A DNA stretch of 64,000 nt from contig CM065297.1 in the NCBI GenBank assembly GCA_032871835.1, positions 15,900,098-15,964,097 on the forward strand, read 5' to 3'. The stretch is from Dipteronia dyeriana. Its lineage: Eukaryota > Streptophyta > Magnoliopsida > Sapindales > Sapindaceae. The notes beneath the pieces were generated by a model, which did not search any database, was not told where the DNA came from, and worked only from the letters and a program-made list of their open reading frames with translations. The position numbers were made by a program, and so were the translations under genes. Below are positions 1 to 13,399 of this stretch, one piece after another. Numbering within the stretch: position 1 is the first letter of the stretch; each line of letters starts with the position of its first letter.

Positions 1-930
1 TCCACGGAATTCCTCTGAAAATCAATTTTGCCATTATTTTTTTGACACATTTTGTCGTAAAAATTGACTGCTTTCGGCTTGAATCAGAAACCGGAGCTGT
101 TGACTTCGATGTAAGCAGAGACGAGACACCTTACCGACTCTTCAATCGATCTTAGATACACATTTTTTTTATTCATATTTTTCTGTGTAATTGTTCAACC
201 GCAATTAAAAACGAAAACGAAACCAAAAACAAAAACAAAGAATTAGAAACAAAAACGAAAGAGAAGAAGAAGAAGGGTAACAAGATGGAATCTTTTGATC
301 TCTCTGTGTAATTGTGCAACCATAATTTAGAGATCCATCAAAAACTCCTACTCAGTTCAATACATATTTTTGGGTTCAAAGGCTGTCATTTAAAATTTGA
401 AATTTGAAGGAACACCACCAAGGTTCACAGAGTTTGCTGATGTAATTATGGATTGGCTGGTGGAGCAAGAAGCCAGTGCTGTTGATTTCGCAAAAAGTCA
501 GTAACATCATCAAGTCAAAGTTTATACTAGTTAGGACTCTAAACGGCATCGTTTGTTATATGGGAGTTAAAAAAAATGCAATTTAGTCCTACCCATTCAT
601 TTGCTTGGCTGCCACATATCAGCAGATGTTTAAAAGCTGAACACAAATGAGATGAGTAGGGAATCTTAATCCCTAATTCAGTGTTAAAACTCGAAATTTT
701 AAGTTGATTTTATGTTGAATATTTACTGTTGTTTAAGGTTTAAAATATCCATTCACACGTTGTCACGGGTGCTATATATATGATTAATGTATACTATTAT
801 AAAGAGTGAAATATTTCATCTATCGAAGCAAACTTTTATTGTCAACCAGGATAGCGTTTGATATGTGCCCTTAGGGTACATGAGGGCAGAGGTTAAAACA
901 TTGTAAAAGGAATGTTAGGTACTGTATTTA
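1..930. other. Unassigned left flank; possible degenerate exons
   Basis: No long open frame is present. Two short stretches read like coding exons on the + strand: about 68-112, ending at a donor-like GTAAGC, and about 420-504, a 28-codon segment that ends in TAA after a possible acceptor. I do not recognise either peptide, and chance is a real explanation. From about 929 a 30-bp segment (TTAAAAATTAAATAACA core) is repeated directly next to the start of the first MULE-like element. Confidence 0.2.
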
Positions 931-957
931 GGGTTTAAAAATTAAATAACATTTTTT

Positions 958-1974
958 AGGGGGGGTTAAAAATTAAATAACACTTTTTGGACGTGGTATT
1001 TCAATATTGTCACTGTTTTAATAACTTATGTTTAAAAAACACCTATTATGGTGAACGGACAAAAATGTCCTCAATAGTTGTTTCATCAGAGTATTTCATT
1101 CATTTTTTACAGTGAGAGTTTTGAAATAGAGAGAGAAAGTTTCGTTGAAACTCAGGCGTTACGCAGACGCATTCGGGGGTTGAGCTCTCCGCAACTTGCG
1201 GGGGGGGTGGGGGTTTCTGGTCAGTACTTAAAAGGCTCGAAGCCTTGACTAAAAAACTTAGTCGATTTAACTAAACCAATTTTTGATCTGATCTGTTGTG
1301 TGTTGATAAAAGCTCGAAATCTTTCCAAAAAGTTGGGAAATAGTCAAAAAAATAAAATCTCGAACCAATAGAAAAAAATCTCGAACTAATAGAAAAAAGC
1401 TTGGACCAATACAAAAAAAGCTCGAAATCTTTCCAAAAAAGCTCGAAATCTTTCCAAAAAAGCTCGGAAATAGTAAAAAAAATAAAAGCTCGAACCAATA
1501 CAAAAAAAACTCGAACTAATAGAAAACAACTCGGACCAATACAAAAAAAACTCGAAAATAGTCAAAAAAAATAAAAGCTCGAATCAATACAAAAAAAGCT
1601 TGGACCAATACAAAAAAAGCTCGGACTAATGGAAAAAAAACTTGAACCAATAGAAAAAAAGTTCGAAAAAAAAAGTCGGAAAAGAATAAAAATAAAATCA
1701 TACAAATTCTGGAAACTATATGTTCATATATGGATTGATACATTGTTAAGCCAGTTACAAATGTATGAAAGAAAATAAAGAGAATGATTTTCAGATAACG
1801 TTTTTAGAAAGAGAATATAACTTTTCTTTTTTAAAGTGTAGATGGAAGCACAAAGATAAATTTTAAGGGCAATTTGGGTAGTTCACCGTAATAGGTGCCT
1901 TTTAAACATAAGTTATTAAACTGGTAATATCATTACAACACAACAAAAAAAAGGTGACATTCCTCACCATTTCC
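958..1974. mobile_element. Short non-autonomous MULE-like element
   Basis: The two ends are inverted copies: about 997-1075 on the + strand matches the reverse complement of about 1866-1950, sharing AATAACTTATGTTTAAAA, then CACCTATTAYGGTGAAC, then a CAAAA/TGYCC block. The right end can be aligned with the right end of the large MULE, the shared outermost bases (read inward on the - strand) being GGAAATRGTG. There is no coding capacity. The interior is an array of GCTCGAA-bearing units. The exact left tip and a 9-bp TSD could not be fixed. It is most likely a deletion derivative or relative of the large element next to it. Confidence 0.55.
1290..1690. repeat. Degenerate tandem array of CTCGAA units
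   Basis: About 20 units of roughly 18-22 bp follow the pattern AAAAAAGCTCGAACCAATAC, with variants CTCGGA and CTTGGA. The array fills the interior of the short MULE-like element. Apparent open frames here are low-complexity Phe/Ser/Leu translations of the repeat and are not genes. Confidence 0.75.
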
Positions 1975-2399
1975 ACTTTTTTAGGATGGGTGTTGTACAA
2001 ATAACACCACAGTAGTAATTCAAGTTTAAAAGACACCAATTTAGGTGATCAGACAAAAATAACCATTCAAAGTCACTTTTTGTTGTTTTCAAATGTAGAG
2101 AGTCAAATGTAGAGAGACAAACTAGAGAGAGAAAACATCCGCTGAAAATCAACGGCAAAGTAACCGGCGGTGGCACTACAACCCTTTTTCAATAGTTAAC
2201 ATGATCATCTCTGATTGATAGTGGTAAGTAGAGTTATATTTTGTTGTCGTTTTTTTTTCTTGATAAGTTTATGTGCATGTTTGATGTTGGGTGTTGTTTA
2301 GACTTGTAGATTAGGTTTGATTTGTGGATATGTGTATGGTTCTGGTTAAGGTTAGGGTTCGATTATTTGAAAAAGTAGTGTAGAAGACGATGGAGATCT

Positions 2400-2940
2400 G
2401 GTTTTTTGAACCTTTTGAAATAATGTATGAGCATTTTGATACAACGTTCGAGCCTTTTTAGTTGTTCTCTGAGCTTTTTGATATGAATATTGGGGTTATT
2501 CTAATTTGAATCTCTGAGCCTTTTGATACAACGTTCAATCCTTTTTAGTTGTTGTTCGAGCTTTTTGTTATTAATATTATGTTTATCTAATTTCAATCCC
2601 TGAGCCTTTTGAAATAGTTTCCGAGCCTTTTGAAACAGTGTTCGAGACTTTTTTGTTTGAGTTCGAACTTTTTGTTATTAATAATATATTTTTCAAATTT
2701 AAATCTCCGAGCCTTTGTAAATAATTTCAAGCCTTTTTAAGGAGTTCCCATGCTTTTTCATGAACCGTCCAAGCCTTTTGTATGAAAATTTTATTTTGTG
2801 AGGTTCTCAAGCTTTCTCATGAACTGCCCGAGATTTTTCATAAATTGTCCGAACCTTTTACTTAACTGTCTTAGCCTTTTGGTAATGAACTGACTAAGCT
2901 TTTTTGTTAACTGCCCGAGCCTTTTAATAACTTCTATGTT
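2400..2940. repeat. Left subterminal array, CGAGCCTTTT units
   Basis: About 19 copies of a CGAGCCTTTT-like core at spacings of roughly 25-35 bp; variants include TGAGCCTTTT, CGAGCTTTTT and CGAACCTTTT. The same core in inverse orientation fills 40115-40610 at the other end of the element. Subterminal repeat arrays in other plant DNA transposons bind transposase; that role here is inference. Confidence 0.8.
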
Positions 2941-3019
2941 TTTTTCTATGAAAATGCAGATGAGGAATCAACTCAAGGATTTGCTTAACTAGGGATAAAT
3001 AACATGGCATGATCATTTT

Positions 3020-5510
3020 GATGACCTTTGAGATATCGATGATGCATTTAATAGGGTCCACGAACATTTTACGGTCGAAGAACGACGTCAGTATACTGAG
3101 TCGTGTTTCAGACATTTTCTTCGGATGCATCGTCAGATGAAGTTTTTGTCTGGCGTTGTCCAACAACTGCTTATGCGTGTGCTGCATCATGATGGGCTGA
3201 AAGATGAAATGAGATTTATGTTAGGTCATCATTCGGTCGATTTCTCAAAGGTTGAATTATGTCTGATCACCGAATTGAAGTTCGGAGTCATACCCGACAC
3301 GGCGAGGTATAATATGGTAATACTTCGATAGTTGAGATGAGGTCGATTATGAACAGTTGAGAGTTGTTCTGTGGATTGGCATTTTTGAGCAACAGTACGA
3401 TGCGGTTAAGTTGTGCTTACTGTATATGCTCAACTGGATATTGTTGGGGTTGGACGAAAGAGAGAAAATGTCAGTATGGTAGATCCGCCTAGTTGAGGAC
3501 TTGGATGCTTTTGATGCGTTCCCATGAGGTACATACGTATATAGGCAGTCCATTTTTGGTTTCAATCATGCCTTGGACGGTCGACAGGAGCGGTTCGAAA
3601 GACGACAGCAAGCAAAGGGCGTCGATGTACACACCCTAGAGATGTACAACATATACGGTCTACCTCAGGCATTGTTGGAAAGAATTTAGAATTTCAATCC
3701 GTATTTTATCAATAATTGTTTTCATATGACTGATGGAATAAATTATTGGATTCTTATCATACTTATCTTTTACGTAGATATTTGCTTTTGAGGTTATCCT
3801 CGAGCTTGACACTCAATTTGGGACTTATATGGTAATCGACCTATTCCTCCATATTCTGAAATAGAAGTTGAGTAAGCGACCGAGGGCGGACAAGCTGGTA
3901 AAGATTTTCACATCGAGGGTAAGTATCTATTTTTATAATGTTTATAGTTGTTAGTATGTACACAGTTAAATTGATCTAACTACGGTTTCAGATGTTTGTG
4001 AGGCCTAAACTAGTGCCCCCAGCAGCTGAGAGGGGTGAACGGTACTACGAGGGCATAAACGAGGAAGACAGTCTGTATAATACCGAGAACAGAGTGCATA
4101 TTTTGGTACAAGATCCCGAACAACACACGATTGTCAAAACAAGTGACACCAAGGGTTCTGGGCCGGAGGGTGGCATAGGGACTCCCAAGAGGTTTAGGCT
4201 GATCCGATTTTTGATGCCCGGAGATACATCTGGAGGTGATTCACGAGGAGGCGTTGGAGGTCATCTTGAGGTACGTTAAAATATTTGTTTTGCATTAATT
4301 TATTTCAAACGAGTGAACGTTTTAGAACTGATAATTTCAAAAACCTTTTACGATCTCTAGGAGCGTAAATTCACTTAAATGTTGGATACTGTCAGAGAGT
4401 TACATTAGGTTGTCCGAAGGAATTATGAGGAGCGAAATTAGCATTACTAGGAGTTGCTAGAGATCCTCCGGAGGCTTTAGGGTTCAGGGTTCGACGTCAA
4501 AATCCCACAGAGATGGTCCACCGTTTGATGATCGGGACTTTAGTCCTAGAGACAGGACACATGGTCATAAGAAGGGGACAGACCCAAAGACCAGACGTGA
4601 GCAATAACTGCCTACTGGCAATGCAGGACCTGCTACAGAGACAACACTATTGGAGCAAGTGCCTCCTCAGGGTTTACCCGAGAAGCCGCTACATCATGTA
4701 GATCATCCAGTTCAGTCAAAAGATCACACCGTGCACCCCTTGTCACATCACACCCCTCTTGGCGATCCACGACGATAGAGTTCCCATCATAACCCACCAG
4801 TCCGGTCGATCCCAGCACAATGCACCCCTCCAGGCGATCCACAAGGATGCAGTTCCTCCTTAGAATACTCTCTTCCAGTTGACCCACGAGGTCAGATCTC
4901 TCATCGCAGTCCACCCCTCCGACAGCGCTTCCCCCTAGGTACTCCACGGGGATATAGTTCCTTCTCACATCGCACCCCTTCGGCCGATTAGCATCAACCG
5001 CAGTTGAGAAAATGAGGTTGGCAGCTGATGACCCCACACACTGACCCATGTCGGCCGAAGACGCCAAGGAGATTGTCACAATCTTCAGTACATGTTTTTA
5101 GGCCTAAGGACTTCGTAGATACTGATCTGCTTACGGTTTACCAAGCCTACAAGAGGAACACGACATGAGAATTGTAAGTATAATCGTACATATTACAGTA
5201 TTTTTTTTTAGTATTTTGAAACACCTAAGTAAATTACTTGGTTATCTAACTTCTTCAATAATTATGCAAACGTGATGTGGATCTACATGATCCAGTTCCC
5301 ATCACTTGGTTTCACCAGTTTCAAACCAACTTTATGGAGTTTGAGGATACAATATATTTCGTACTTGAATTGTCTGTATAAGTTTGTTCAGTAATGATAG
5401 AATCCTAACAATATAAAATATTGAAAATTGTCAGCACATGGACGAGTACTTGCGTATTCTAAGGAAGCAGCAGCGAGCATACCTATTGTCTATGGTCAAA
5501 GGATCAACAT
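3020..5510 (+). pseudogene. DUF1985/Ulp1-like MULE gene, 5' part (split)
   Basis: The first part of the accessory gene of the large MULE. The DUF1985 domain starts near 3055 and continues to about 3690. Readable blocks include CFRHFL, then a GVVQQLL segment, then MLGHHSVDFSKVE and LKFGVIPDT, as expected for this plant domain that often sits before a Ulp1 (C48) SUMO-protease domain. Further exon-like pieces lie at about 3780-3920, 3990-4275, 4360-4700 and 5075-5510. The 4690-5050 stretch encodes a Ser/Pro-rich linker built of degenerate repeats of about 60 bp. Acceptor-like AAAATGCAG precedes the first exon at about 2958. Several in-frame stops show decay. The Athila array enters at 5521; the last exon is at 36356. 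Confidence 0.65.
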
Positions 5511-5520
5511 AATGGATTAA

Positions 5521-8500
5521 TGATTAACATTGAAAAGTGTATGTTTACTAATGGATAATATCATCATTTTACATTTCCAATATGATTAATTCCCCAATTT
5601 AAGCATAATTTCGTTCGTTCGCTTAAATAAATGTGTTGTGTAGTAATTAGTGTATTTTTTTTTTTTGTATTTCAGAGGTAATTAAATCAATTCAGAATTA
5701 TGGAGAAGTCAAATGGCAAAATAAACATCGTTTTCAAGTTTAGAACGTCAAAAACCTTTGGAAGGCCACGAAGGGCATTTTTGTAATTTTGACTATTCAA
5801 TGTTCACAGTTGACTTTTATTGTTCATAGTTGAATTTCACTGTTCCTAATGACATGGCACATTCCTATTTGCCCGAACTGCGAGTGCACCATACATGCGA
5901 CTGCAGATAATCACATTCTAGAAGTCGGTGCACTGTTCATAGTTGACTTTCTAGAAGATTATTGACCGACGACGCAACACATTTCTATTGGCCTAAATTG
6001 TGAGTGCACCGTACACGTGCTGTAGAGAATCATATTCTAGAAGCCGGTGCACTGTTCACTATTGACTTTCACGGTTGCATTTACTGTTCACTGTTCACTA
6101 TTCACTGATGACTTGGTGAAATCTGGACTCTCCATTCTAAATTCAATCGATGGTCAATTTTCATCTGTATTTTGTATAAGTAGGGGACCTCTCCCCCCTA
6201 TTTTACACATTCTGAATCCAAATCTGATATTAAATTTATGAAATTCTCTCTCTTTTGTTCTCAAATTCTCAGTTTAAATAAAATAGCTATTTTCTAGTTA
6301 AATTATGTCTGGCTAATTTTATATAGTTGGGGCCAAAGATAATACTGTTGGTAAAGAAAATATGATCCAATTATGGTAAGTTTATTGTTTTTTTGCTTTC
6401 TCCCCTCTAATCTTTGTGGACTTTTTGACTCACTGTAGTCAGACAGATATTGTCTAGCACAGTGAGTACTTTTACCCATATTTATCAGAGAGTGGTTTCT
6501 TATTAGGATTATGCTCGATAGCGAGATTGTAATATTGTAATTAACAATCTTTTTCATATGAATAAAGTGATTTCTAGTTTAACAAATCTTATAGCATTTA
6601 TAGTTTAATTATTATAATTGTGAAAAGTAAATAATCATAAGGTCAAAAGACTATGAGAAAAGAAGAATTGTTCATACATCTAGACATGTATGAGGTAGAC
6701 ACAATTTTTTAGTTAGTCTTGAATAATATTCACAACTTAAGATAGAAGGTTGGGCGTCTTTATCTTATCAAAGTTGTAGATTCTTTTGCTAGCATTTGAG
6801 TGGGAACAAATATGTTATGATGAGTCTAAAATCATCAAAGTGTGGTGTCTTTGGGCAAAAGAATCTAGTGCACTGGATGCATTGAATAGGATCAAAATGA
6901 AATACTTTATCTAGAACCGTCAATGAATAAAAGTTTTCATTTGAAGACAATCAGAGAGTCTATCTCAATCCTAAGATAAATGATGGACTTATGGTTGCAA
7001 GTGTTATCATTTGAGCTATCAATGAGTACGATTATATAGCATAGTCTATTCTCGATAGTTTGATGGTATTCATTTGTTAATCGATAGAGGACTTCATTTT
7101 AAGATATGGACATCGTGGCTCCATTTATTGAATGAGAGTAGAATACCATCATGTGGATGTTTTGAGGTATTTGATATTAAATCTTAACGTTAAGTTTTCA
7201 ATAGTGTCTATTGAAACATGGCTTCTGGACAAGTCAAAATATCCAAGTTCAAAATGTGGTCATATGAGTAAATATGGTAACTTGGAGAGCTATAGGCGGT
7301 CTATGAGCTATTGGCGATTACTGGTATTCTTCACGAGGATACACTTTCTCCAATAAGGTTGTCTAGGGTATGAGTGAGTAACATCAACTTATTCTATCTT
7401 TATTTAAGAGTTCAATTTTAGTTCTTTAGTGGAATGAACTAAAATTAAATATATCGAACCTAAGTGAATCATTTGTTGATTGTGATTGAGTTGTGTCTAT
7501 TGTAGCTTAAATTTAGATAGCCCGCCAAGATCCCCAATCCACACGAACATGCATGGATCACTTGATATATTCTACCGGACCAATTTAGGGGTCCATCTAG
7601 AATTGTATTAAGGCATGAGAACTTGTTTCTTTTTGTAAGAATAGGTCTAGTTCACATGTAGACTTTTTATTAAGGTCCAATGGATTGTATAAAACAAGAA
7701 AAATAATATATGGCTCATATATATGGTATAGGCGGCAAGGCTATTAAGAATAACTTAAATATATTATTTTTATTTTATTATTTAATTAAATGGAAATTAA
7801 TTAATTTGTTGATTAATTAATTATTTAATTAAAAGTCAAAATCTTTTTCCTGGTAGGAGATGGTCTCCTAAAACTATACTATTGTTGGTAGTATAGTTAA
7901 TGTTAAAGACTATGTTTGATAAGTAGATAAATAAAAGGAATTATTTATCTAATCAAATTAGGAAGTCTTTAATATGGTTACAAACACACTATTGAGTTGG
8001 ATTAGGAGTCGTTGTGTAGGAAAGAATTCCTTTTTGAAAAGGATTCTTAACCACCAGGTAATTCTAACTAAGGAAAGGATTCTTAACAACCAAGTAAATC
8101 CTTCTTAGGAAAAGAACTAAGTCTCCTAATTATATTAAGTGAAATTTCGGCCAGCTATGTATATACATGAGGAGGACATAATTCCTTTTAAAAAAGGATT
8201 CTTAACTACCAAATAAATCCACCTAAGGAAATGATTCTTGTCAACCAAGTAAATCCTTCTTAGGAGAGGACTTATGACCCTATATATAGGTTTGGAAATT
8301 TCAACCAGCTCTAAGGTTTTTTATGAGAGAAATTTCGATCATGCTAAGCAATTTTCAAGAAGAGAATTTGGCCTAGCAAGAGAGAATTTTGAGAGCAAAA
8401 AAATTTGTTTTTTACTCTGGACAAAATTCGACCAACTCATAGAGATAGTGTGAATTTGGCCAAGGAGAAAAGAGAAAAAGAGAACGTTTTTGTTTTCGAT

Positions 8501-9366
8501 AGTACACTAGAATCCTTTACATCAAAAGGGTTTTGTGTACAACATCGAATCAAGGTTCACGCTAGTTTCAATCAAATTGATTGATAATTCACAAGTGGCC
8601 GGACGTTCTTGGTTTTTCTCTTAGAGGATTATTGTAACTAACAAAGAAGAAGATTTTGTTTGTTTCCATCCTCAGGTATATAATTTAAAGATAGGGATCC
8701 CACTCTCCTAGGTGATTCACGTTCGTGATTAGATTGAAAGATCTTACGGATTTAATTCGACGCTAGTTCAATCATCACGAATAAAAAAGGTATGATATTT
8801 TTTATATACATCAATTAATCTAGGGTTAAGGTTCTTGTTATTAAAAGGGAATTTTTTTTATATACACAAACCCTAATTTAGTTTTTCTCACGCTTCCGTT
8901 GCGTTTTGAACCCGTTCTTTTCCCTTCATTTCTCCCCGTTGATCTTTGTGGAGTTTTTGACTCACTGTAGACAGACAGATATTGTCTAGCACAGTGAGTA
9001 CTTTTACCCATATCTATCAGAAAGTGGTTTATCCTCTCCGATCTTTGTGGAGTTTTGACTCATTGTAAATAGATAGATATTGTCTAGCATAGTGAGTATT
9101 TTTATCAACATCTATCAGAGAGTGGTCAGTGGAGTAGAATATCCTCCCATTAATCTGGACTAAATATTAATTATTGGGTCTCTTAGCCCCAGTTTTAATT
9201 TTAACTTCTTTACATTTTTTAACAAGCTTAGTAATTAATCTAGATAATTAATTCTATAAGGACAAAAGTGAACAACCTCCCTGTGGTTCGACCCGGTCTT
9301 ACCGGTTAATTTATTACTTTGACACTCTTATACTTGGGAGTAGGAACACTTCTTTAGGACGTGTCA
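5521..9366 (+). repeat. Athila-type LTR 1, interrupted
   Basis: The left LTR of the gypsy array starts TGATTAACATTGAAAAG, as does the second LTR at 16518. Removing the 2428-bp solo LTR and its 5-bp TSD leaves 1413 bp, the same as LTR 2 after removing its MITE and 8-bp TSD. It ends just before the primer site. Contents include short TTCACTGTTCAC-type repeats near 5800-6110 and 99-bp hairpin repeats. The left flank is the Ulp1-like gene of the MULE; no TSD partner exists because the array's right end is lost. Confidence 0.8.
6501..8928. mobile_element. Solo LTR (copia-like) inside Athila LTR 1
   Basis: A 2428-bp sequence interrupts the 99-bp repeats of the gypsy LTR. It is flanked by a direct 5-bp duplication TTTCT (6496-6500 and 8929-8933), the size made by LTR-retrotransposon integrases. 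It starts TATTAGGATT (TG expected, so probably mutated) and ends CTTCA. No coding frame is present. Internal repeats of a GGATTCTTAACNACCA motif lie at about 8030-8260. Length and end composition fit a long copia LTR left by LTR-LTR recombination; the superfamily assignment is inference. Confidence 0.6.
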
Positions 9367-9372
9367 AGTTTT

Positions 9373-9390
9373 TGGTGACATTGCCAGGGA
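9373..9390 (+). other. Athila primer binding site, copy 1
   Basis: TGGTGACATTGCCAGGGA lies 6 bp after the LTR end and is a mutated form of the Athila/Tat primer site TGGCGCCGTTGCCGGGGA, where minus-strand DNA synthesis starts on a host tRNA. Confidence 0.7.
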
Positions 9391-9843
9391 GGTAAGTCTG
9401 CATTTTCTTTGTAGAAGTAATTTCTTTTTAATTTTATTTTAGTTTTGTTATTTTTTTTTCTATCTTCTTTGTTCTTATTTTGTTTTCAATTTTGCATCAC
9501 TTATCTCAATCATAAACTTCATTCACTTAAAAAAAAAAAGCACTTGTAATACTTAATCACATTTTTACATTTTATTACTTCAACTTTTTATTTGAATTTT
9601 AGCTTAGATCTAGTTTGTATTTGCATATAGGTCATTTTATTTTTCATTTTTGCATATCAATCCCTATAATTATCATATTTCACTTTAGTCCCTATATTTA
9701 TAATTATTTACACTTTTGCCCTAACACTTGTGTATATTTGTATTTACACCCCTAGAATTTTGTATCTTGTTACTTTTATCACTTTTTCTTTTATTTTCTT
9801 CATTTTTGTGTATTTCACCTCCATGAACCCTCATTAAATTTGC
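9391..9843. other. Athila leader, copy 1
   Basis: AT-rich untranslated leader between primer site and gag start, matched by 18601-19053 in copy 2. No gene is seen. Confidence 0.6.
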
Positions 9844-11083
9844 ATGAGACGTTGGTCTCGAACATCTAGTGGTAGATTAATTAGGAGATCACAATCACCC
9901 ACATTCACCAACAACATGGCTGAAAACCCACTTAGACATCTAGCAGGAAACCAAACCGAAAACCTTTTAGACAACCTTGAAAACATATCTCAATATAGCA
10001 ACCATCCGCCCTATGTTGACCATGACCAACACATTAACCCAAATGCACCTAGAACTCTTAGAGACTACATGAACCCCACACACACTAGAACACCTTCATG
10101 CATTTCCCACCAAATGCAACACACTTTCATTTTAAACCGAGAATCATTCAACTTTTACCCAATTTTCACGGTCTTGAATATGAAAACTCATATTTGCATC
10201 TTAGGGAGTTTGAGGAAGTCTGTAACACTTGCACTGACCAAAATGTTAGCATGGATATAATCAGGCTTAAGTTTTTCCCTTTTTTCTTAAAAGATAAAGC
10301 TAAGACTTGGTTACAAAACCTTAGGTCAAGATCAATTCAAACTTGGAATGATATGCAACAACAATTCTTAAAGAATTTTTTCTCACCTCATAGAACAAAC
10401 TCTCTTAAGAGGCAAATCACTTCATTTGCCCAAAAACCCGAGAAAACACTTTACCAATGTTGGGATAGGTTCAAAGAGTTGTTAAATGTCTGTCCACATC
10501 ATGGTTTTGAAACATGGAGGATAATGTCACATTTTTATAAGGGACTCACACCCCAAAGTAGACAAGTCATTGAAATTGTGTGTAATGGGGAGTTCAATGA
10601 CAAAAATCCCGAAGAAGCACTTGACTATCTTGACCATATCGCTAAAAATGCTCAAAATTGGGATACCATTTGTTTCTATGAGTCCATGATCAAACCACAA
10701 CCATCTCCATCTAGTGGATGCATTTACAATTTTAGGGAAGACCATGACCTTTAAGCTAGATTTGCATCTCTAGCTTGGAAAGTTGAAGCTTTAGAAACTA
10801 CAAAGAGTGAACATGTAAAATTTATACAAGAAATCGCATGCCATGTATGTGATTCTGATGATCATATCACTCATAGTTGCCCAACTTTACTAGCCATAAA
10901 AGATTGCCTTCATGAACAAGCCAATGGTTTGCACACTTTCAACAAGCCAAATTCCAACCCATACTCACAAACCTACAATCTTGGTTGGAGAAATCATCCA
11001 AACTCTAGTTGGAGGAACTACAATCAAGCCCGGTCTTCACAACCACCAGGTCCATTACATCCACAAACACACCAGAATTTCTA
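9844..11083 (+). pseudogene. Athila gag, copy 1 (broken)
   Basis: Capsid-type protein of a Ty3/gypsy Athila-lineage element, which would form cytoplasmic virus-like particles. It starts at ATG 9844 (MRRWSRTSSGR). The conserved gag core follows, with YLHLREFEEVCNTCTDQN and, further on, the LKDKAKTWLQNL block. Near the C-terminus is a CCHC-type knuckle, CHVCDSDDHITHSC (C-X2-C-X4-H-X4-C). Against copy 2, a 4-bp deletion near 10104 shifts the frame, and a C-to-T change makes a TAA at 10752 where copy 2 has CAA. Another stop ends the frame at about 11083. Not functional as it stands. Confidence 0.85.
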
Positions 11084-11141
11084 AAACCCTCAAGGTTATG
11101 CGCCTTATGTCCCACCATCTAGGAAAAACCTTGAAGACACT

Positions 11142-13246
11142 TTGCATTCATTCATTGAGAAGCAAGAATCTATTAACAACCAAACAACACTAACCTTGAC
11201 GGATTTTAAAGATACTTTGGCAAAGATTGCTTTTATGATCACCACACACGAAAAAGGTAAGTTTCCATCTCAACCACAACCAAATCCCAAGAGTCAGTCA
11301 AGTTCCTATGATAATAACCAAAGCCCATATCAAGTCAAATCAATTATCACTCTTCGTAGTGGTAAGGTCATCGAAAAACCTATTCTTGAATCTGGTAAAA
11401 ATGATGATGAGTCATTTTCCAAGGGTAAGGAAGGGGTTGATGAAACCACTATTGACGAAGAAATAATTGAATCCCCACCTACACTCTCATATCCTCAGGC
11501 TTTTAAAAATTCACAGAAATTGAAGCATCCCCCAGAGATTTTTGAAATTTTCAAACAGGTAAAGTTCAATATCCATTTGAGGGACGCCATCAAACAGGTA
11601 ACTTCCTATGCCAAATTTTTGAAAGATCTGTGCACTGTGAAAAGGAAGCATCAGGTAAGAAAGAAAGCCTTTATGGTTGAACAGGTTGTCGAAGAAGAAG
11701 GAGACACTTCAGATTTTGGAGAATTGGAACAAAAAGATGATGTGCTAGAAGAAAAAGCACCTCAACTGGTAATCTCTTCTAACCTCACAGTGGTAATCTC
11801 TTCTAACCTCGCAGAAGAGCAAGAAGGTAAGTTGTTACATGTTTTAAAGAAAAATAAGAATGCAATTGGTTGGACTTTGAAAGATTTGAAAGGTATTAAC
11901 CCTTTGATTTGTTCATATCGAATAAATTTAGAGGAAAATGCTAAACATATCGACAACCCCAAAGAAGACTTAACCCGCACATGAAAGAAGTTATCAAGAC
12001 TGAATTCCTTAAATTACTTCACGTGGAAATTATCTACCCTATCTCTAATAGTAAGTGGGTGAGTCGTACACAAGTTGTGCAAAAAAAATATATGGAATCA
12101 CTGTTGTTAAAAATGAAAAGGGTGAGTTAAATCCAACTCGTGTTCATCTAGTTGGCTTATTTGCATTGATTATAGAAAATTAAATGATGCCACTAAAAGA
12201 TATCAATTTCCTTTTCCATTCCTTAACCAAATTTTAGAAAGAGTGGCAAGACATCCCTACTACTGCTTTCTTGATGGGTATTCAGGATACTATCAAATTT
12301 CCATTGCATTAGAAGATCAAGAAAAAACCACATTCACATGTCCCTTTGGAACCTTTGCATTTAGAATAATGCCATTTGGTTTATGTAATGCTCCAGCCAC
12401 ATTTCAACGAAGCATGATAAGCATTTTTAGTGACATGATTGAACATTGTTTAGAGGTCTTTATGGATGATTTAACTGTATTTTGGAATTCTTTTGATGAT
12501 TGTCTTAATAACTTGGATAGAGTCTTGAAACGTTGCATAGAAAAATGACTTGTGCTTAACTGGGAAAAGTGTCATTATATGACCACGTCTGGAATTGTTT
12601 TGGGTCATGTTGTGTCATCAAAAGGTATCGAGGTTGATAAGGCAATAATTGAAGTCATTTCAAAGTTACCATCACCACAAATAGTCAAAGATGTGCGGTC
12701 ATTTTTAGGGCATGCAGGATTTTATCTGAGGTTTATTAAAGATTTCAGTGTCATATCTAAATCACTTTGCAACCTCTTAGTAAAAGATGTAAAATTTGAA
12801 TGGACACAAGAGTGTGGAGAGTCTTTTAAAAAGATAGTTGACCTTTTAACGTCTGCTCCTATCATGCAATCCCCTGATTGGTCATTGCCTTTTGAATTGA
12901 TGTATGATGCGAGTGATTTTGCTATTGGAGCTGTCTTAGGCAAAGAAGAGAAGGTAAGCCTTTTTTTATTTATTATGCAAGTAAAACTTTGAATAGTGCA
13001 CAAATGAATTGCACCACCACTGAGAAAGAATTACTTGTTGTGATATTTGCATTGGATAAATTTCGGTCATACTTGATTGGTGCTTCAACCATTGTTTTTA
13101 CTGATCACACTGCTTTAAAGTATTTAATGTCTAAACAGGATGCGAAGCCAAGGTTGATTCGTTGGATTTTATTGCTACAAGAATTCAAACTCACAATCAA
13201 GAACAAAAAGGGTGCTGAAAATGTCGTTGCAGACCATTTATTATGA
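11142..13246 (+). pseudogene. Athila PR-linker, RT and RNase H, copy 1
   Basis: Start of the pol region. The block SIITLRSGKVIEKPI precedes the place where Athila protease normally sits, but the aspartic-protease active-site segment is absent: the frame passes from a KKAFMVEQV block straight to Asp/Glu-rich sequence. Reverse transcriptase follows, with MPFGLCNAPATF and the catalytic FMDD near 12462. RNase H blocks follow ([30 protein letters not shown]). Defects against copy 2: loss of about 24 codons with a small tandem duplication (VISSNL twice) at 11767-11812, a 1-bp deletion near 11940, a frameshift near 12090, and a stop at 12546-12548. Dead copy. Confidence 0.85.
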
Positions 13247-13399
13247 CTCACCGCTGAGTCGTCATTTGTTAAAGCACCCTATCAATGATTCTTTTCCTGA
13301 TGATCTTTTATTCTCTTTCACAACTTTACATTGGTATGCTGACATTATTAATTATCTTGCAACATGAATGATGCCACTCGATTGAAATGCACAAGACAA

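Noticed and set aside
1267..1743. Several overlapping Phe-rich open frames on the - strand
   Set aside because: They are translations of the A-rich CTCGAA array; three frames of the same repeat are equally open.
4633..5079. 148-codon open frame on the - strand
   Set aside because: Lies antisense to the repeat-built linker of the DUF1985/Ulp1-like gene; no domain seen, and the repeats explain the openness.
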